DNA of 53,608 nucleotides, from the NCBI GenBank assembly GCA_018266455.1, contig JAFEAJ010000011.1:1-53608 (forward strand), in the 5' to 3' direction. Shown here in pieces: positions 51,289 through 53,608 of the stretch. Source of the DNA: Bacteroidota bacterium (GTDB taxonomy: Bacteria > Bacteroidota > Bacteroidia > Chitinophagales > Chitinophagaceae). The notes beneath the pieces are model-generated. The model was not told the DNA's origin and ran no database searches. It worked only from the letters and a program-made list of their open reading frames with translations. Made by a program: the position numbers and the translations under genes. Position 1 is the first letter of the stretch. Each line of letters begins with the position of its first letter.

Positions 51289-51384
51289 ATGCCTTGCGGT
51301 AAAAAACGAAAACGCCATAAAATCGCGACACACAAGCGTAAAAAAAGACTTAGAAAAAATCGTCATAAAAAGAAGAACAAGTAA
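51289..51384 (+). CDS. 31-aa very basic protein, probably ribosomal (COX24/AURKAIP1-like)
   Basis: The translation begins MPCGKKRKRHKIATHKRKK and continues with Arg, Lys and His to the stop; about two thirds of residues are basic. The KRKRHKIATHKRKKRLRKNRHKK pattern (here split in two halves) resembles the short ribosome-associated COX24/AURKAIP1-domain proteins of bacteria, and a gene of this size between HU and rng recurs in Bacteroidota. A terminator follows immediately. Too short for most gene finders. The role in the small subunit or large subunit is not decided here. Confidence 0.75.
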   Translation: MPCGKKRKRHKIATHKRKKRLRKNRHKKKNK

Positions 51385-51390
51385 CCTTAG

Positions 51391-51420
51391 TTCCCGCTCA
51401 AGGGGAGCGGGGATTTCTTT
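51391..51420 (+). terminator. Rho-independent terminator after the small basic protein gene
   Basis: An eight-base GC-rich stem (TCCCGCTC with GAGCGGGG) with a 5-base loop (51391-51412) is followed by ATTTCTTT. It begins 7 bases past the stop codon at 51382-51384 and closes the HU-TPR-basic-protein unit. Confidence 0.75.
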
Positions 51421-51545
51421 CTCTGAGCTGAACACTTTAATTATTGTTATCGCTATAAGTTGCTGGCTAATGATAACATTAAAACAAGGCCACATCAGCC
51501 ATATTCCTTTTTAGTGAGGTATTGACCAGAAGTAAATCTTTTTGC

Positions 51546-53099
51546 TTGAACAAGGAACTGATAATTAATGCTGCTCCACAAGGTGTTGAAATTGCCTTGC
51601 TGGAGGATAAAAAGCTGGTTGAATTGCACCATGACAAAGCTGATGCAAGCTTTGCTGTTGGCGATTTGTATTTGGGCAAGGTAAAAAAACTGATCCCGGG
51701 CCTCAATGCCGCTTTTGTTGATGTGGGTTTTGAGAAAGACGCTTTTTTGCATTATACCGATCTAAGCCCCTACATCCGTTCCCTCCTGAAATTTACCAAT
51801 CAGTTTATTAATGCAACCGGCGAAGGAAGTTTTGATTTTGGCTCTTTCCAGGTAGAACCTGAAATTGTAAAAACCGGCAAGATCAATGAAGTGCTTAGCG
51901 GCAAACCGAATATCCTGGTACAGATCTTGAAAGAGCCTATTGCAGCAAAAGGCCCCCGGTTAAGCTGTGAGATTTCCCTTCCCGGAAGGTTTGTTGTGAT
52001 CACTCCATTTAATGATATTGTTGCTGTTTCCAGGAAAATACATTCTTCAGACGAAAGAAAAAGATTACAAAAAATAGTAGAAGCCATTAAATCAAAAAAT
52101 TTTGGCGTCATCGTAAGAACTGCTGCTGAAGGAAAAAACACGGCAGAGCTTCATGAAGACCTTACAGAACTTGTAGCCACCTGGAAGCTTATCCAGAACA
52201 ATTTGAAAGGCGCAACCGCCCCCGCAAAAATATTGAGCGAGCAAACCAAGACCACCAGCATGCTCCGCGATTTGCTGAATGAAGATTTCAATAAAATCGT
52301 AACCAACGATAAAAATATTTATAACGATACCAAGAATTATATCCAAAAAATTGCGCCGGATAAAGCTGATATCGTTGCTTTTTTTCAAAACGGATCTCCT
52401 ATTTTCGACCAGTTTGGAATAACCAAACAGGTAAAAGCGGCATTTGGAAAAACCGTGAACCTGCCGAGTGGAGCTTATCTTATTATTGAGCACACCGAAG
52501 CGCTGCATGTAATTGATGTAAACAGCGGTTACAAAAGCGTAAGCAATAACCAGGAACAAAATGCCATTGAAACAAACCTTGAAGCCGCGGAAGAAATTGC
52601 CAGGCAATTGCGCTTAAGAGACCTTGGAGGGATTATTGTGGTGGATTTCATTGACATGAAACTGCCTGACAACAAACGGAAACTGGTTGAATCCATGGAA
52701 GGCTTTATGCGCAGCGACCGCGCCAAACATGCTGTCCTCCCCATTTCCAAATTTGGCTTAATGCAGATTACCAGGCAGCGCATGAAGCCTGAGGTAAGCA
52801 TCAACACCCTGGAAGTTTGCCCAACCTGCAACGGCACTGGAAAAATATCCTCAGCCCTGATACTGGAAGATGAAATCGAAAAGAATTTAAGCTACCTCAT
52901 CAATCACCAGCATAAAGACCTTACCCTAATTGTGCACCCCATCATGCATGCCTATCTTACAAAAGGCGGCATCTTCCGCTCAAAGCAATGGAAATGGAGA
53001 TGGAAATATAAGCAGGCAACTAAGATTATCCCAAACACAAATTATCATTTAACCGAGTTCAGGTTTTTTGATAAGCATGAAGAAGAGATAAAACTGTAA
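51546..53099 (+). CDS. rng: Ribonuclease E/G family protein (RNase G)
   Basis: 517 aa from TTG at 51546 (LNKELIINAAPQGVEIALL), where homologues begin MNKELIIN; another TTG at 51522 gives 525 aa. No ATG is available. RNase G/E cuts single-stranded RNA 5' of AU-rich sites in rRNA maturation and mRNA decay. The S1 domain (about 30-120: VGDLYLGKVKKLIPGLNAAFVD shown in part), the RNase H-like part, the DNase I-like part with the catalytic aspartates in HVIDVNSGYKSV and VVDFIDMKLP, and the Zn-link CPTCNGTGK are present. No C-terminal degradosome scaffold, so RNase G type. A terminator palindrome includes its stop codon. Confidence 0.95.
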   Translation: MNKELIINAAPQGVEIALLEDKKLVELHHDKADASFAVGDLYLGKVKKLIPGLNAAFVDVGFEKDAFLHYTDLSPYIRSLLKFTNQFINATGEGSFDFGSFQVEPEIVKTGKINEVLSGKPNILVQILKEPIAAKGPRLSCEISLPGRFVVITPFNDIVAVSRKIHSSDERKRLQKIVEAIKSKNFGVIVRTAAEGKNTAELHEDLTELVATWKLIQNNLKGATAPAKILSEQTKTTSMLRDLLNEDFNKIVTNDKNIYNDTKNYIQKIAPDKADIVAFFQNGSPIFDQFGITKQVKAAFGKTVNLPSGAYLIIEHTEALHVIDVNSGYKSVSNNQEQNAIETNLEAAEEIARQLRLRDLGGIIVVDFIDMKLPDNKRKLVESMEGFMRSDRAKHAVLPISKFGLMQITRQRMKPEVSINTLEVCPTCNGTGKISSALILEDEIEKNLSYLINHQHKDLTLIVHPIMHAYLTKGGIFRSKQWKWRWKYKQATKIIPNTNYHLTEFRFFDKHEEEIKL

Positions 53100-53140
53100 C
53101 AAATAAAAAGCTCAGGATTTCCTGAGCTTTTTATTTGTTA
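53097..53140. terminator. Perfect 21-bp palindromic bidirectional terminator
   Basis: Arms 53097-53117 and 53120-53140 are exact inverted repeats with a two-base centre (TT). The left arm begins at the rng stop codon. The core AAAAAGCTCAGGA and TCCTGAGCTTTTT gives a T-run on each strand, so the same hairpin can end rng (plus) and the converging surface-protein gene (minus), whose stop is 19 bases away. Confidence 0.9.
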
Positions 53141-53158
53141 CGCTGTATTTCTACAGCT

Positions 53159-53608
53159 TTATTGTTTTTGCAAAATTAAATTAGAAATGCCCTGGTCTGC
53201 ACCACCATAGAGGATATCATTAGCAAGCGTGATGTAGCCCACGCATGAAAATACATACCCTGACCCCGAGGCGATGGTTGCAACAGACCCATAATCTCCA
53301 AAATCAACTTTGGGCACGGTCGCCGCTCCAGTGTTCGGATCAATATTGACAATTATAGGGTTAATTAAAGTTCCATATGCCGGGTTTGGGTAAACTTCAG
53401 AAAGGTTAATTTGGTTTGGCCCAGGGCCATCAAGGACCTGCACCAGGTCACCTGCATTCCAATCCGCCCAGCCATCCTGAATAACCTTATACGTGCCTGC
53501 CATATTTCCGGTAAATGGACAAGTGATATAGGCAGTGAATGACATGGCCGCATAATAATATGTGCCCCCGTTAATGCCACTGCCTGAATTCGTTCCTGTA
53601 TTATTTAC
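53159..53608 (-). CDS. C-terminal part of a secreted or surface protein, 5' end beyond the window
   Basis: The frame stays open to the right edge (the last codons in the window read VNNTGTNSGSGINGG in protein order), so at least 149 aa are present and the start is not visible. The sequence is rich in Gly, Asn, Tyr and Asp, with TYYYAAMSFTAYITCPFTG and a WADWNAGDLVQV segment, hydrophobic beta-strand-like pieces, and ends SNLILQKQ. It looks like an extracellular beta-domain of a Bacteroidota surface lipoprotein. No family is recognised. Confidence 0.6.
   Translation of the reverse strand, partial: VNNTGTNSGSGINGGTYYYAAMSFTAYITCPFTGNMAGTYKVIQDGWADWNAGDLVQVLDGPGPNQINLSEVYPNPAYGTLINPIIVNIDPNTGAATVPKVDFGDYGSVATIASGSGYVFSCVGYITLANDILYGGADQGISNLILQKQ

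Noticed and set aside
1..53608. CRISPR arrays, tRNA or rRNA genes
   Set aside because: No regularly spaced direct repeats, no cloverleaf or rRNA-like segments found by reading the intergenic regions; gaps are mostly short and AT-rich.

Overview
The window is a stretch of chromosome from a member of the phylum Bacteroidota, most likely a Chitinophagaceae-like bacterium. Pointers to this are a gldD-gldE-ssb-mutY-HU neighbourhood, an ExbB-ExbD-ExbD-TonB operon, a bacillithiol deacetylase (BshB1), a short NuoG without the molybdopterin domain, TAnnTTTG-type -7 promoter boxes, and a near absence of Shine-Dalgarno sequences. Assignment below phylum is inference from protein style. No rRNA, tRNA, CRISPR array, prophage or intact insertion sequence was found.

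Layout. 0-6.5 kb, minus strand: mnmE, then tonB-exbD-exbD-exbB (transcribed exbB to tonB), a 0.7 kb gene-poor gap and a MacB-type ABC permease. 6.7-21.9 kb, minus strand: a complete 14-subunit NADH:quinone oxidoreductase operon, nuoA-B-C-D-E-[VOC protein, retropepsin-like protease, small membrane protein]-F-G-H-I-J-K-L-M-N, with a good promoter upstream of nuoA. 22-25.9 kb, minus strand: a second TonB, a 77-aa membrane protein, a PstS-like lipoprotein and a TPR protein. 26-34.2 kb, mostly plus strand: LMW phosphotyrosine phosphatase, hisS, a 3-oxoadipyl-CoA-type thiolase (minus), rlmN, an LTxxQ-motif periplasmic protein, two pseudouridine synthases and an SGNH hydrolase. 34.3-46 kb: EamA permease, CDF metal exporter, GH20 hexosaminidase, universal stress protein, the agmatine-to-putrescine pair aguA/aguB, a cupin, a membrane fatty-acid desaturase, bshB1 and lpdA. 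46-53.6 kb: gldD, gldE, ssb and mutY on the minus strand; HU, a TPR protein, a 31-aa very basic ribosomal-type protein and rng on the plus strand; and the 3' end of a secreted or surface protein at the right edge.

How the genes fit together. Complex I makes proton motive force, and the flanking ExbB/ExbD/TonB operon and second TonB module spend it on outer-membrane transport. mnmE, hisS, rlmN, the pseudouridine synthases, rng and the small basic protein serve translation and RNA metabolism. gldD/gldE belong to gliding motility and type IX secretion.

Most of the window is conserved housekeeping content. The points most worth a second look are: three unrelated genes packed without gaps inside the nuo operon; two related ~150-bp MITE-like elements with terminal inverted repeats beside rlmN and the SGNH hydrolase gene; promoter boxes placed so close to the ATG of the phosphatase and bshB1 genes that leaderless mRNAs are predicted; and small unclaimed reading frames in the nuoF-nuoG gap.
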